A stretch of 64,000 bases of DNA from assembly GCF_002099425.1 (NCBI RefSeq), contig NW_018343955.1, positions 12,448,001-12,512,000 of the forward strand, read 5' to 3'. Positions 63,651 through 64,000 of this stretch are shown here, piece after piece. This stretch comes from Phascolarctos cinereus. Taxonomy: Eukaryota; Chordata; Mammalia; Diprotodontia; Phascolarctidae. Position 1 is the stretch's first letter, and each line of letters starts with the position of its first letter. The notes under the pieces were generated by a model. That model was not told the DNA's origin and searched no databases. It saw only the letters and a program-made list of their open reading frames with translations. The translations under genes were made by a program, and so were the position numbers.

Positions 63651-64000
63651 GCTGCTGCTCAGAATCTTTTTGTGGTTCCCTATGTCCTACTGAGTAAATC
63701 TTACTCTGCTTAGATGTGCATTCAAGGTACTTTAGGTAACTAACATGTCATTCCACTTTTATCTCATCCTGTTCTCTTCCTTGTGCTTGTACTTTAACCA
63801 AACTGAGTAGCTCACTGGCTCCTGTGCGTGTTCCACATTTTCCTGTCTCTAAGTCTTTGATGACATTTTCACCTATCTAGAAGTCCTTTCTGAACCCTTT
63901 CACCACTCCACTTGCTAAATTCCCAGTCATCCTTTAAAGTTTGATTCATATCCCATCTCTGCCCAGAAACCTTCCCTGATCCCTACCATTGGTAATAATC

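Larger units (their letters stand above)
62960..64000 (+). mobile_element. L2 split by SINE and MIR, running off the window
   Basis: 62960-63116 (TGAACTAATGCAATAGCCAG) is L2 ORF2 end. 63655-64000 (TTGTGGTTCCCTATGTCCTA, GCATTCAAGGTACTTTAGG, CCCAGAAACCTTCCCTGATC) is the downstream L2. The two pieces are collinear. Confidence 0.75.

Noticed and set aside
1-64000. tRNA genes, based on many tRNA-like heads
   Set aside because: All the heads seen belong to SINE copies with CORE or A-tail structure. No intact cloverleaf outside them was recognised.
1-64000. A bacterial or phage-like system, CRISPR array or operon
   Set aside because: Composition, repeat content and lack of dense coding show vertebrate nuclear DNA. 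No spaced direct-repeat array is present.

Overview
The window looks like a stretch of marsupial nuclear genome, intergenic or intronic. It is AT-rich and CpG-poor, with no long open reading frame and no bacterial gene architecture. It is packed with mammalian interspersed repeats: MIR and other CORE-SINEs, L2, L3/CR1, L1, an RTE-like fragment and hAT-type DNA transposons. The most telling signal is about 22 copies of tRNA-derived SINEs of the kind I know from marsupials. These start near GGCAGCTAGGTGG, and many carry a 3' half reading CCAGTATCTTTGCCAAGAAA. I cannot tell an American from an Australian marsupial by eye. All repeat names come from recalled consensus sequences and were not checked by a search.

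Layout. 1-8.4 kb: old MIR, L2, CORE-SINE and hAT fragments separated by unique DNA. 8.4-9.7 kb: the only CpG-enriched block, with GC-box, CCAAT and AP-1/CRE-like motifs. It contains a minus-strand open segment ending at a consensus splice donor, and is the best gene-start candidate. 10-16 kb: L1 and SINE nests with readable target-site duplications. 16-27.5 kb: many minus-strand SINEs, a CTCF-like motif, a split L3, a 415-bp polypyrimidine tract grown from a SINE tail, and a split L2. 27.5-32 kb: mostly unique DNA, plus a diverged tandem repeat at 29.3-29.9 kb. 32-34 kb: an L2 holding four later insertions, then a unique block that may be conserved. 36-46 kb: L2-rich, with a duplicated head-to-head L2 junction (38.1 and 39.2 kb), a nested inverted-repeat element (40.1-40.5 kb) and a possible small exon at 45.2 kb. 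46-51 kb: hAT elements, an RTE-like fragment, a 5'-inverted L1 and tandem L1 3' ends. 51-64 kb: long unique DNA, then L2, MIR, SINE and hAT.

No complete protein-coding gene, rRNA, tRNA gene, CRISPR array or recognisable endogenous retrovirus was found. Most short open frames are chance, microsatellite translations, or fragments of L1 ORF2. The biology here is mainly a record of nested insertions, with a few candidate regulatory or exonic islands.
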